Below are positions 1-10,914 of a stretch of DNA of 64,000 nucleotides, one piece after another. The notes beneath the pieces were generated by a model. That model was given only the letters and a program-made list of their open reading frames with translations, was not told the DNA's origin and searched no databases. Numbering within the stretch: position 1 is the stretch's first letter; each line of letters opens with the position of its first letter. Origin of the DNA: Catonia carolina (Eukaryota; Arthropoda; Insecta; Hemiptera; Achilidae); NCBI GenBank assembly GCA_035578175.1, contig JAQMRL010000014.1, positions 13,654,274 through 13,718,273 on the forward strand, read 5' to 3'. The position numbers and the translations under genes are program-made.

Positions 1-243
1 CTGTATCCTGCCCATTATTTTATCTTGCGCTTAGAACCGCGTTTGTTCGTCGCTGGCCTGTAATGGTTTTAATAAAACATATTTTCTACATACATCAGAT
101 TGGCCCCTAAAAGCGGCATTATGGACCGAATAAACTGAGTACTTATCAATGTAAAATCCCGTTCTGTTTTTGTTCATTAAAGAGCTGTCCCAAAAAACCG
201 GCTGCCCCAATTAACCAGTGAACCAATTATCTGGAATCAATAG
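1..243 (-). mobile_element. pogo-like element, 5' terminal piece cut by window start
   Basis: These bases match 52995-53236, the 5' end of the complete pogo-like element, with few differences; shared stretches include CAGATTGGCCCC and TGTCCCAAAAAACCGGCT. The end ATCTGGAATCAATAG is followed by TA, the expected pogo target. The transposase of this family reads on the minus strand, and no coding part lies inside the window here. The rest of the element would lie before base 1. Confidence 0.7.
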
Positions 244-981
244 TATATAAAAAGTGTAATTAAAATTCCTTTTCATGACACGACGCGTCTCATGTGACAA
301 TTTAAAAAAAAATTTACCTTTGGTTTATGGCAAAAACCGTTAGAGATTTCTTTATCTACTCTTATAGAGAAACCAACGACACTATTTTTGTTTACAAATT
401 CCTGTTTTGATTTCTTGACTTCCGGATTTGGGCCTCCGGTTCATACTGGAAGGTTGACTTCTGGTTGATACTGGAATTTTAAATCCAGTGATTTATGTAT
501 CTACTCTTTCAGAAAAATCGAATGACCCTATTCTTGTTTCCAAATTCCGACTTTGATTTCTTGACTTCTGGTTTTTGGTAACTTCCGTTCAAAACCGGAA
601 CCTAATTTAGACCCACTAACTTTCTGTATATACAGTAAAACCTCCTCAAAACGACCACGTACGGTGAACTCAATAAGTGGTCAGTTTGAGAGGTGGCCGT
701 TTAGGGAAAGTAGAGGTCAGGACAATACCCTTTTTAAAATAACTTCATTATTATGAAAAGTGTATGATTATTTACCCCAAAAATATTGTTTACATAAAAT
801 TTTAATTTTTTGTACTGTGACCACTACATCCAACGTACTTACAAACCGACCGAAATGAATAAACTACACTATTGAATTGTATGAATGTTTATAGGGTTCT
901 GTACATAACGTCATCTATGGTTAATGGCGTTAAAAAAATAGGGTTAAAATTAATACCTTTAGTTCTATTACCTGTTACAGC
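244..981. other. gene-free stretch with repeat Y and a possible Tigger-like end
   Basis: No gene is visible. Repeat Y occurs twice in tandem (about 343-441 and 488-588), with shared words TTTCTTGACTTC and ATCTACTCTT; a third copy lies at about 25892-25983. Around 634-700 the bases CAGTAAAACCTCCTCAAAAC resemble the terminal repeats of pogo/Tigger elements, but no partner end was found. The remainder is unassigned AT-rich DNA. Confidence 0.5.
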
Positions 982-1955
982 TTGTTGTTATGTTGTTTCG
1001 GCCATCAGCCAAAAGGCTGGTTTGAATCTCTTAAGATTTTACTAAGTAACACAAAACAAATGAGGTGGTTTACCAAAGCCTTTCACACACAGTTGAAAAG
1101 TATTGTGACACTTATCGCTAAGGTCCGTTTCGGGATCTAGGTTATTAAATAATTAATACACTAAAGTTTACAATTACAAATATTTATTACACTAAAAGAT
1201 TTACAAAATAAATAATAAACTAATTATAATGAAGTAATACATTAAATAACTTAAATAATTTACGTAGTACTACTTACAATAATTATATACAAAGCATATA
1301 CACAAAAACTGAATATAATGCACATACACAAGGTAATATAACAAAAGTTAACCACTACAACACTTGGATACGTAACCTGTACTACGCACCGTTAGCCATT
1401 CAATAAACACTCGTCAGAGATCAAACGGATACTAACTCCCGACCGCACCCGAGGCTCCCTTTATATAGGTTAGATGAAAGAAGTTTCTCGAAAGACACAT
1501 AAATTCGATCAAAAAGATAATTCCAGAGTGGCAGAGAAATTCCATGAAAATAATTAAGTACAAAAAACCCTTTTTACTGGAAAAGTCTTAACTATTGTAA
1601 ACAAATAAATAGATCTATTGTGAATAGAATAAAACTTGTTACAGGTAATCAGCCGACCTTTTCATAAATAGTTGTACAACAAAGACCTTTTATAAATAGG
1701 TATACTTTTATTGTTACTACTGCCCTACTGTTACTTTTTCACTCTATTATCTACTCTTTACCATTTTATGAATGAAGTACTAGAAATTTCTTGAACCATA
1801 TTCGTCTTCGATATTGTCACAGTATGCTCGTCCGCATGGCAGACACTCTGAAAAGCATTTACCTTCCACTCTGCAAATGACACCTTCACTTAATTCACCA
1901 CAGGGTCTGGTTGTATAATGAAATTCGTTACTTTCTGAAGAGATACCTCTGATAC
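982..1955 (-). mobile_element. SINE S copy split by a solo LTR
   Basis: The pieces 982-1103 and 1822-1955 are one SINE S copy on the minus strand, interrupted by the LTR at 1104-1821. Joining the flanks restores the S word AAAAGTATGCT at the break, with GTAT on both sides of the LTR. The copy is diverged and its 5' part (right side) is lost where a LINE fragment begins near 1955. Confidence 0.75.
1104..1821 (-). mobile_element. solo LTR, family A (A1)
   Basis: The 718-bp segment begins TGTGACACTTATCG and ends CGATATTGTCACA, so it has the TG...CA ends of an LTR with short inverted termini. The 4-bp target duplication GTAT flanks it at 1100-1103 and 1822-1825. Read on the minus strand it has a TATA-like CCTATATAAAGG near 1468 and AATAAA signals near its 3' side, giving the minus orientation. 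No gag or pol remains, so it is a recombined solo LTR. Ty3/gypsy is likely from the 4-bp duplication but not proved. Relatives lie at 21667, 41853, 58036 and 61669. Confidence 0.8.
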
Positions 1956-2190
1956 ATCTGATCCGACATGTAAGAGGAGTGTTGGACGTCCACGAAGGAA
2001 AGGTATTCCGGAACAGGCCGAGCTGCTTATCAATGAAGTGAATAGGAAGAAGAAGAAGAAGAAGAAGAAGAAGAAGAAGAAGAAGAAGAAGAAGAAGAAG
2101 AAGAAGAAGAAGAAGAAGAAGAAGAAGAAGAAGAAGAAGAAGAAGAAGAAGAAGAAGAAGAAGAAGAAGAAGAAGAAGAAGAAGAAGAAG

Positions 2191-2222
<32 letters not shown>

Positions 2223-2330
2223 TTCTTCCACGATTAAAAAGGTGATAAACGGTAAACGAAGTGCACCGCAAGGTGTTCGACAGGGATACCTTCTATCAAA
2301 TATTTGTTAAATTTTGTATTGATGCCATTG
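1955..2330 (+). pseudogene. LINE-like fragments around an AAG tract
   Basis: Before the tract, the plus strand reads KRSVGRPRRKG, like the ends of many insect LINE ORF2 proteins. After it, 2257-2300 reads APQGVRQGYLLSN, which resembles the reverse transcriptase motif GVRQGxxLSP. A stop follows at once. The similarity is by eye and short, and no full domain survives. The tract may be an expanded LINE tail (compare 44205-44599). Confidence 0.4.
2046..2220. repeat. (AAG)n microsatellite
   Basis: A perfect run of GAA/AAG triplets, about 58 units. The poly-Lys, poly-Leu and poly-Phe frames across it are artefacts of the repeat. One strand is pure purine, so triplex structure and assembly slippage are both possible. 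Confidence 0.97.
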
Positions 2331-2523
2331 AGTACAATAATTGTAGGCCTATACATGCAATAAAAGTGTTTTATGAATTCTTCTTAAAAATTTTTTGGCT
2401 TCCACTGACGATGATGATGGATGTAATGATGACATAGTGATATTTAAGTATGGAAACGCTGCATTACTATGACAAACCTGAGATATATTTTCAGGCACAA
2501 CGAGATGTGTAATTTATTTAAAA
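2331..2523. other. unassigned AT-rich stretch
   Basis: No gene or known repeat was recognised. It contains one TAGGCCTA octamer at 2344-2351. Confidence 0.4.
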
Positions 2524-2825
2524 ATCTGGTGTGAAACACTCACACGACTTTGTCTTGCCAATGCCAATAATTAACAACATAACCTAATAATAGTTAATAA
2601 AACATAAGAAATAAACAAAAAATTAACCTCAAAAAACCTAACCTTATTTTAATCATGAGTGAAAGACGCAAAATGAAAATCATCCTTACTTTGGCTTAAA
2701 AATACGGAAAATCACTATTTCACGCTAAACTAGGCTCTGTAGAGGAAAATACTGTAATTAAAAGTTGTAGATCTTTTAATTTACGATGTTCCGTTCTTGA
2801 AATATTCTGTTCACACACACGCGCG

Positions 2826-2856
<31 letters not shown>

Positions 2857-4721
2857 AGACGCTAAAAACCTTTTTTTGTATTCAGGGGATCTGAAGACGT
2901 TTAGACCCGGTGAAAACTCGATTTCGAAAAATCGACATGAAAACAATACTTTCCTTTCTATATATTCATAATGTCCGTGCAAAGGGGCGTATCTCGATTT
3001 TGTTGATTTTTCAGGAAAGCCATTTAAAGTTTGAAGTGAATCCTTCATGTAACTTAACACTTCATTGTTCACTCATTATTGTTCATACTTTCTTTATTTG
3101 TATAAATTATAATAAACAAATGTACAGGTTTTGGATAAAACAATTAAAAAAAGATTTTTATCATTACAAAATAAAGAAATGATGACTCAAAAACCCTTCT
3201 TACTGAGATACGCCAGTTTGTCATTGCTTTCGTAATTTTATTAATGCACGAATTCCAGTTACGCCCTTGAGAATACCAGTATGTTAAATAAATAATAACA
3301 AATAAAATAGAAGTAATTTGTTTATTTAAAATGTTTAAGCTAAGATAAAAACACGGGATCTTAAAAACTAATCATTATAAATTTCTGATTAGCATAATGA
3401 CATTTACTTGACGTTAAAAGACTATCTGTTAATGATAATAACCATTAGGTTTCTTTTGCAGTTTTATTGACTTTCCGAATTTGCTTTAGAAATGTGTATG
3501 ATTTATCACAAATTAATTTGATCATTGAGTATATTAATGAGAACATTATTGAACTACAATATTTAAAAAATTACAGTATTACAAATACTTCCAAATACAA
3601 TTCCACAAGGTGATACACATTTTCGAAAAATATAAGTTATAAAACTAAGCACCTACCAACTAAGCCTAATAGAAACCATGTTGTAGTCAACATTTTTTTT
3701 TAGTGTCAACGATAATTAGGCCTACTTCCTGTTATAAAAGAAATATTCGCATAAATACTATTATTTTGACAGCGGTAATAAAAATAATATGTACTGGACA
3801 CATACTAAATACACTCAATGCGCTCCCGGACTGAGAAGTAACATGAAAATGATTTATAAAACTAAACACTTACTAACTACACCTAAGATAATTGATTTAA
3901 GAAAAAAAAAATTACTTAAACAAGTTAAACAACACAAGTAATAAGACAAAATTTCTTATGAGGTAAATTTGTGTAAAATGTCGTAAATCCTGGATTTTTT
4001 ATTACAAGAGTATCTCTTAAGCATAATTTCACCAAGTTATTATATTTTGCAGTGGCTATCAGTGGAGATTTCCCATTAAGTTTTTCTGGATAGCTAAATT
4101 CAGATTTTCAAAAAGTGAAATGCTATTGTACACGTTAGAACAATGGGTTGTTTTAAAATAATCTTTCTAGGCTGATATTTTATTACCATTAATCCTCTGA
4201 AGGTTGTCTAGTCAATCTTATCATCAGCATCATCCTTCCTAACCCTAACCCTGAGAATTCTAATACCTATTGAAAGTTTTTTGAAGTTAAGAAAATCATC
4301 AAAATTTAAAGAATAAGTAATGTAGAATTATTTGCCCGTGCTAAACAAAAAATTGGTGTTAAATGTTTTGGTAAAATATTTCTCCAGACAACTTTAAAGT
4401 TGTTTGAATAGTTGAATGAGCAGATTTCTGCAGAAAAAATCTGCAGATACGCCTAATTGGTGCTTTAATTCAAAAACAAACACAACCACAAACAGGCGTA
4501 TCTAAGATATGGCTGTATGTGACTGTTTTTCCACGTGAAAATATTAACTTACGCCCTTCATTTTTTTTAGTAACTAAGAAACTAACATGAATTGAGATAC
4601 GCCAGTTTGTCACTTCACAGAACAGCACCAGATAAGTATGGAATCGGCCTTAACTCAAAACAGGCAAAAATCGAGATACGCCCCTTTGTGATTGCACAGA
4701 CGAATAGGCAAGAGAAAGTAA
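2524..4721 (+). mobile_element. repeat R copy (R1) carrying element W
   Basis: R begins with ATCTGGTGTGAAAC at about 2524. It has an internal deletion (a jump near 2783) and a CA/GC microsatellite at 2813-2857. It runs into its terminal hairpin at 2971, where W (2972-4702) is inserted. The last R bases ATAGGCAAGAGAAAGTA resume at 4704. R is the commonest repeat in this window: about 1 kb, a hairpin at each end, a subterminal inverted match ACTTTCTCTTGCC, no target duplication and no protein. Confidence 0.8.
2972..4702. mobile_element. element W: inverted ends and subterminal GAGATACGCC motifs
   Basis: The left end (GTCCGTGC then AAAGGGGCGTATCTCG) and the right end (CGAGATACGCCCCTTT, then GCACAGACG) are inverted copies. 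Six GAGATACGCC-type motifs sit near the ends: 2986, 3205, 4445, 4495, 4594 and 4673, in both orientations. The AT-rich interior has no coding frame. The design, short terminal repeats plus repeated subterminal motifs, is that of a non-autonomous DNA transposon. The superfamily is unknown because the target duplication cannot be read clearly. Confidence 0.6.
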
Positions 4722-4734
4722 AAATATTGAATTA

Positions 4735-4815
4735 TGGTAGGTTTACAATTTTCCTTCCTATATATTCATATAGGCATGAGAGAGTAAAAAATTTAAATAT
4801 GGTAGGTTTACAATA
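4735..4815. repeat. short tandem duplication of an R 3' end with its flank
   Basis: ATGGTAGGTTTACAAT occurs at about 4735 and 4799, on either side of a second copy of the R terminal hairpin (CCTATATATTCATATAGG, 4758-4775) and a GAGAGTAAAA tail. The R terminus plus its downstream flank has therefore been duplicated once, with a period of about 64 bp. Confidence 0.7.
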
Positions 4816-4871
4816 TCGCTATATTTATCGCTATATATTATATTATCGCTATATTGAATCAACCTTAATTA

Positions 4872-5718
4872 GGAAGGAAAGTATTGTTTTCATGCAGATT
4901 TTTCGAAATCGAGTTTTTACCATATATACACGTTTTCAGACCCCGAGAACCCAAAAACATGTTTTTAACTATTAGTCTGTGTGTGTGTACGAATTTGAAA
5001 CTTGAAACTTAGATACAGTTAGATACCATGAATTGAAAGTCGTATGAGTGTCTAGAGAACACGAAACGAAGATTTTCATCAAAATCGGTCAACTCAAAGT
5101 AGTAAGTTTGTAAGTTCGTGCAAGTTTCACGTTTTTGTGATTTTCTCAAAAACGGTCTATAAGATTAGGTAAGCGCCATGTCTGCTGAAATTCTTGGGGA
5201 GACTTTACTCTCGTACAAAGAAATGATTTTTTAAGATTGCGGCCTTAATAAGCATTTTAGGGCAAAAGTGTTTATAATCAAAGTTTCAGAAAATTTTTAA
5301 ACCTACAACTTTTATAGTACCTAAACGTTTCTTTGTATAACGCTTAGTTAAGCGGTAATTAGTGATTTTATGATATTTTAATAAAAATCTAATAAATGAT
5401 TTTTAAAGATTTCAGCCTTAGTATGTACTTAAAGACAAAACTGTACATAATTAAATTTATAGGAAAATAAAAGATCTACAACTTTTATTTAAAGAATTTT
5501 TCTTTACAGAGCCTAGTTTAGCGTCAAAAGAGTGATTTTCTGTATTATTAAGCCAAACTGAGGTTGATTTTCATTTTGCATTATTCACTTATGATTAAAA
5601 TTAGGTTATGTATTTTGTTTATTTCTAAAGTTTTATTACTAATGATAGATAATATTGTTCATTATTTAATTCTCAAGAGAAAGTCGTGTGAGTGTTTTAC
5701 ATGAGATTTTTTTTTATC
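4872..5718 (-). mobile_element. repeat R copy (R2)
   Basis: From AGGAAGGAAAGTATTG to GTGTTTTACATGAGAT this follows R on the minus strand, lacking the outer hairpin. The microsatellite is reduced to a few GT units at 4977-4988. The left border lies in a run of TATCGCTA units (4815-4857). Confidence 0.8.
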
Positions 5719-5929
5719 CAGAACTAGTAGACATGACACAATGTGTCATGATTTCGATGTAAAATTTCACAGGAAAAACAATGGTGAAACACATTTTTCT
5801 GTTTATGTCTTCGTATCGAGTTATACGCATTCAGAGTAAAAATAAAGGAAAACTGTGTTACCAGAAAAACGAGGTAAAATGTATTACATTAACAAATTTA
5901 TTGCTCATATTTTATTGTAGATTAAACGC
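5719..5929. other. unassigned AT-rich stretch
   Basis: Nothing recognisable lies here between the end of R2 and a LINE fragment. Confidence 0.4.
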
Positions 5930-6115
5930 TACATAATCTGTCTTCAGCCAATGCCGCTTTGGTCCTGTGATCAGATGTATAAATGTCAGCCGTATAAATA
6001 TCGAACAGTAATGGTAATAGAATAGAACCTTGTGGGACTCCGGCTTTTATGAATTTTAAAACTGATCGTTCAAAGCCAAACGAAACTTAGAAGTATTGAT
6101 CGGAGAGAAAAACAT
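5930..6115 (-). pseudogene. jockey-type reverse transcriptase fragment
   Basis: On the minus strand the bases read KAGVPQGSILLPLLFDIYTA, then DIYTSDHRTKAALAED. This is the GVPQGS...LLF motif region of jockey-clade reverse transcriptases, next to the usual IYTADIP segment. Only some 55 codons remain. It is an internal scrap and no 3' tail was found. Confidence 0.75.
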
Positions 6116-6699
6116 ATTAATTAAAATTTTTAAATAATTTTTTTCTTTTAACATAGTAAATTTATTGTTTTATTCAATAAAACAAATTTGATGTCCGTAA
6201 ATATTGTAAAATTCAAAAACATTTTTAAGTTATAAAATTTTTATGACTGATAAACTCGGCGTCGTTTTATATAGGCTAGTACACAAAATATGTGAAGAAT
6301 TTTAAAAATTTTAATTTGTAAAACTTTTCTCTATCTAAAACCTAAAGAGATAAATAAATACGAAATTTACAAAATAAAACATCCATTTAATTTTGTATAT
6401 TTTTTAGTAAAATCTATAAAAATAAAAGAATTTCAAAAAATAAATCCCAAAAAAATATAAGTTTGTACCTATTTGTTTAACATTTTCATTTAAAATCGTT
6501 AAAATTTCAAGTTCTAAAAATTTATAGAATTTTAATTTTTAAATTAATAACTTTATAAAAATCATAAATTTAAATTTATTTATTTTTCGATTAAAAATTT
6601 GTAGGTATTTTATTATAAATTTTTCAAAAGTATATGCGCCGGCGTTTTAGTCGTTTAGTTTTTTTTTTATTAATGTTTTAAAAAAATATTTATTGTTGA
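6116..6699. other. unassigned AT-rich stretch
   Basis: Very AT-rich, with many A and T runs. No gene or repeat family was recognised. Confidence 0.4.
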
Positions 6700-6713
6700 C
6701 AATCAGAATAAAT

Positions 6714-7108
6714 GTTGTTATGTAGGTCAACAGCCGAAAGGCTGGTTTGAACCTCTAGACGTTTTACTAAGTAAAAATGAAGAGTGAGATGGTTTAGAAT
6801 TGCCTTCCTCATTGAGTTGAAATAGTATGCTTATCAGCATGCTAAACCCTCCGAAAAGCAACCACTTTCCACCTGAGAAATGACACCTTTACTTCATTCA
6901 TCCCCAGGGTCTGACTGTATAGTGAAATTCATTACTCCCGGAGGAGATAATTCTGACTAGTTTCGTTTACACCTCTACCTCTACTGTTCTTAAATACTTC
7001 AGTCATATAGTTAGTTGACTATGTGATAAGAAACAGATCTATTTTTTGTAGCCCTGGAACCAACAGATCGAGTGCAATCAATTTAACACTCCACCTTCCC
7101 GTTGTGGG
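6714..7108 (-). mobile_element. SINE S, complete 395-bp copy (S2)
   Basis: The 14-bp direct repeat CAATCAGAATAAAT flanks it at 6700-6713 and 7109-7122, which fixes both ends and shows retroposition. On the minus strand it starts near GCCCACAACGGG and ends with the hairpin-like GCCTTTCGGC, GACCTACATAACAAC and an AAC-type tail. Its first 60 bases may be a degenerate tRNA-like head; this is uncertain. It codes for nothing recognisable. Confidence 0.85.
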
Positions 7109-7214
7109 CAATCAGAATAAATACCATGATTAAATAATACGGAAGTAATACTAGACAAAAGATACAATACAATAATGGTGTCCCTATCACAATAAATAAT
7201 ATTCTTGAATTTTA

Positions 7215-7362
7215 AGTTTTATCATATTTATTTTTTCAAAAGTCCAGTTGACAAAGTTACAAAATCAAAAAATAATTTGATTTTGTAACTTTGTTTAATA
7301 TTTAAATTTTAACTTTGTTTAATAATATTTAAATTTATTTAAATAAAAATAAATATGATAAA
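7215..7362. repeat. fold-back hairpin
   Basis: The arms 7251-7269 and 7276-7294 are a perfect 19-bp inverted repeat (ACAAAGTTACAAAATCAAA) with a 6-base loop. A weaker outer pairing (TTTATCATATTTATTTTT with its complement near 7345) extends it. It lies directly before R3 and could be a small fold-back MITE. Confidence 0.6.
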
Positions 7363-7380
7363 AAACAAAATAGAATAAAA

Positions 7381-8130
7381 ATCTGGTGTGAAACACTCAC
7401 ACAACTTTCTCTTGCCAATGCAAATAATTGACAGTATAGGCCTAACCTAATATTAGTAATAAAACATTAGAAATAAACAAAAAAACTAGTAACCTCAAAG
7501 AACATAATCTTATTTTAATCTTGAGTGAAAGATTTAAAGTGAAAATCAACCTCGGTTTAGCTTAAAAATACGGAAAATCACTCTTTCGTTCTAAACTAGG
7601 CTCTGTATAGAAAAATTCTCTAGATAAAAGTTGTAGATCTTTTAATTTCCTATAAATTTGATTATACACTTTTGTCGTAAAATGTATATTAATAAAAAAA
7701 AAACGGAAAATCGCTAATTTACCACTAAACCAAGCATTATACACAAAATTTTTGAAATAAAAGTTGTAAAATTTTAAGTTTTCTGCAACTTTTACAACAT
7801 ACAGTTTTGCGCTAAAATGCATATTAAAGTCGCAATCTTAAAAAAAATCACTGTTTTACGATAAAACAGCCTCACCAAGAATTTCAGCAGACATGGTGCC
7901 TAACCTATCTTGTAGAGCATAAAACATTTAGTAAATGAGGCGATTTTTAAAAAATCGTAGGTGCCGTTTTTGAGAAACTTGGAAAAAAGTGAAAAATGAC
8001 ACGAATAAACTACTTAATACTTCCGGTTGACCGATTTTGATGAAAATGTTCGTGTCGGGTCCTCTAGTGGTGTCTAACCTAAATTTTTTTGTTTCAAGTT
8101 CGTACGATGTTCGGTTCTTGAGATATTTTG

Positions 8131-8169
<39 letters not shown>

Positions 8170-8302
8170 TAATCGCTAAAAACATGGTATTTTTGGTTCA
8201 GGGGGTCTGAAAACGTGTAGATCCGGTGAAAACTCGACTTCGAAAAATCGACCTGAAAACAATACTTTCCTTCCTACACATTCATATAGGCAAGAGAAAG
8301 TA
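7381..8302 (+). mobile_element. repeat R copy, near full length (R3)
   Basis: It runs from ATCTGGTGTGAAACACTCAC to CATATAGGCAAGAGAAAGTA. It contains a (CA)n tract at 8132-8165 and TAGGCCTA at 7437-7444, where other R copies have only TA. Confidence 0.9.
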
Positions 8303-9181
8303 AATATATGTTTAATTTAATTTCATCTCTTCCTAACATTCCAATTCACTTCCTGTCAAAATCGAAACTTCAAAACCAATTAAGGCCCATTATATTTTGG
8401 TATAGTTAACGAATCCAAAAACCGTTTGTTGCTATCTCTTGTAGTTTCTGATATTTGGGTGTGACAGACGGATGGAAAGAGGAAAATTACCTATAGATAA
8501 AAATTTTTAAAAATGGCACCAAAAACTACAACAAATATGATTTCTTCAAAGAAATTTTTTATTCGGTGAAAAAATGGATACATTTTTTACCATTTGATAA
8601 TTCAGAAGAAAGTTGGCTATAAAAAACAAAAATTATCGATTAACCGAATAAATCGCCATTTTTCGTAAATCGGATAAATAAAGCAGATGTTTTATAATTT
8701 TATTGAAAGTCGATCTGTAACTTACTATGTATAATACGATTTATTTTTTGACGTTAAAATGAAATAAAAGTAGAGGATTAATCTAGAAGTATCTACAAAA
8801 TTAAGAATCGTGGTTACCGGATTATGGTATCAGGAAAATCGGTTCAGCTTATAAACCCCAAAAAGGCAAAAGAGAATCAAGAAAAGAAGGGGAAATATTG
8901 TGTTGGTTTTAGTTAATCGTAAGGGTAGTTTGATGTAAGATCTAAGGGGATGAAATAGAACGGGGTGTTTTCTTCCCTTATTTATAACAAGTAATCCGTA
9001 AACAAGATTACTTATTACTTTAACCGACAATCTTGATCTATCTATAGAATTTACTACAGTAGGATTTCCTTATTCTGGATTCCGTTTATCCAAAATTCTG
9101 GATAACCAGTGGATAACAGAATCCTTTTATTACGTTACTTTTATAAGCGAAATTGTTTTAAGTAGCGTTCAATAGAAAGAA
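8303..9181. other. unassigned stretch
   Basis: No gene is seen. Around 9057-9125 the repeated word TCTGGAT/GTGGATAAC recalls pogo-type termini (compare 52072), but the ends cannot be drawn. Confidence 0.4.
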
Positions 9182-9271
9182 AATCTGGTGTGAAACACAC
9201 AAAATTTTATCTTGCCAATGTAAATAATTAACAATATAACCTAACATTAGTAACCAACATAAAATGAAAAA

Positions 9272-9428
9272 TCTCCGTGACGTAGTGGATAGCGCGCTAG
9301 CCTACGAACCCGTTTGATTCCCGGCTAAGGTTTTGAAATTATTACGTGTCAAAACCCATCATTACTGTTTTTTAACCCACTGAAGTCGCTAATGATCAAG
9401 CGTTTAATGTGACTTCAAATAAACAAAA
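9272..9428 (+). mobile_element. SINE Q with tRNA-like head
   Basis: TAGTGGATAGCGCGCTAGCC and GTTTGATTCCCGG fit the A and B boxes of an RNA polymerase III promoter at tRNA spacing. The 3' end, GTGACTTCAAATAAAC plus a short A-rich tail, is shared with 12003, 48255 and the minus copies at 26020, 29838 and 63390 (consensus GACGTTAAATAAA). The acceptor stem does not pair, so it is not a tRNA gene. Confidence 0.75.
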
Positions 9429-9969
9429 AAACCGAAAAATAAGCAAATTTTAATCATGAGTGAATGACGCAAAATGAAAACCAACTTTAGTTTGACTTAA
9501 TAATAGGGAAAATCAATCTTTAACCCTAAACTAGGTTCTGTAGAAAAAATTATTAAAATAAAAGTTATAGTTTTTAAAATTTTCTTTTATTACAAGTTAC
9601 ATTAGTATTACTAAGTTACATAAATTTTTGACGTAAAATCCATACTAAAGCGGAAATCTTAAAAAATTCAATTATTTTACAAATTTTTATGAAAAATCAG
9701 AAAATCACTAATAACCGCTAAACTAAACGTTACAAAAATGATAATTCAAATAAAAGTTTAGAATTTTAAATGTTTTACAACTTTGATTATATAAACGTTT
9801 GCCCTAAAGTGCATATTAAGCCGCGATCTTAAAAAAAATGTTCTACAAGTGTGCAGCCTCCTCAAGAATTTCAGCAGATCCTATCTCTACCCTATTTCGC
9901 AGTCCCTATTTCGCTTACCCTGTCTTGTAGAGCATTAAAAAAATGTAGTAAATGAGGCGATTTTTTAAA

Positions 9970-10914
9970 ATCTGGTGTGAAACACTCACGCAACGTTCTC
10001 TTGCCAATGCAAATATTTAACAATATAACCTAATATTTGTAAAAAAACATTAAAAATAAACAAAAAACTAACGTCAATAAACATAACCTAATTTTAATCA
10101 TGAGTGAAAGACGCAAAATGAAAGTCAACCTCAGTTTGGCTTAAAAATACGGAAATCACTCTAACTTTAAACTAGGCTCTGTAGAGAAAAATGCTTTAAA
10201 GAAAAGTGGTAGATCTTTAATTTACTAAAATTCTGATTATTACACTTTTGTCGTAAAATGCTAAGGCTGAAATCTTACAAAAATCGATTTTTTACACGTT
10301 TTCGTGAGAAAGAAACCGAAAATCGCTAATTACCGTTAAAGTAAGCGTTATACAAAAAACGAATGTTTCAATTAAAAGTTGTGGGATTTTAAATTCTTTA
10401 CAACTTTTATATCACTTTATATCATAAATGCATATTAAAGCCGCAATTTAAGAAAAACATTTACGAGAAAACAGCCTTTTCAAGAATTTCAGCAAACATG
10501 GCGCCTTCTTTTTTCTTGTAGGGCATACAAATTTAGTAAATGAGGCGATTTTTAAAAAAATGGCGTAGGAGCCATTTTTGAGAAAATCGCAAAAAGTGAA
10601 AAATGACACGAATAAAGTACTACTTCCGGTTGACCGATTTTAATGAAAACGTTCGTGTCGGGTCCAGTAGTAGTATCTAAGTTAAGTTTCAAGGTTTTGA
10701 TCTTTAGATAGACTATTCTGTTCATACACACACGCGTGCGCGCACACATTCACACACAGACAACACAGACCCATCGCTAAAAACATGTTTTTTGGGCTAA
10801 GGGGTCTGAAAACGTGTAGATCCGGTGAAAACTCGATTTCGAAAAATCGACATGAAAACAATACCTAACTTACTTTCCTTCCTATAATATATTCATATAG
10901 GCAAGAGAACGTAA
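9970..10914 (+). mobile_element. repeat R copy nested inside R4 (R5)
   Basis: A nearly complete R, from ATCTGGTGTGAAACACTCAC to CATATAGGCAAGAGAACGTA, inserted in an A-run of R4. No target duplication is visible beyond the A-run itself, which gives the best empty-site comparison in the window. A short CA/CG microsatellite lies at 10724-10760. Confidence 0.9.

Noticed and set aside
1780..2310. Three open frames of 90-163 codons across the AAG tract (poly-Leu, poly-Phe, poly-Lys)
   Set aside because: They exist only because a triplet repeat has no stops in any frame; the flanking codons belong to SINE S and LINE scraps.
4592..4975. 127-codon plus frame
   Set aside because: It crosses the end of element W, an R terminus and TATCGCTA repeats; no family resemblance.
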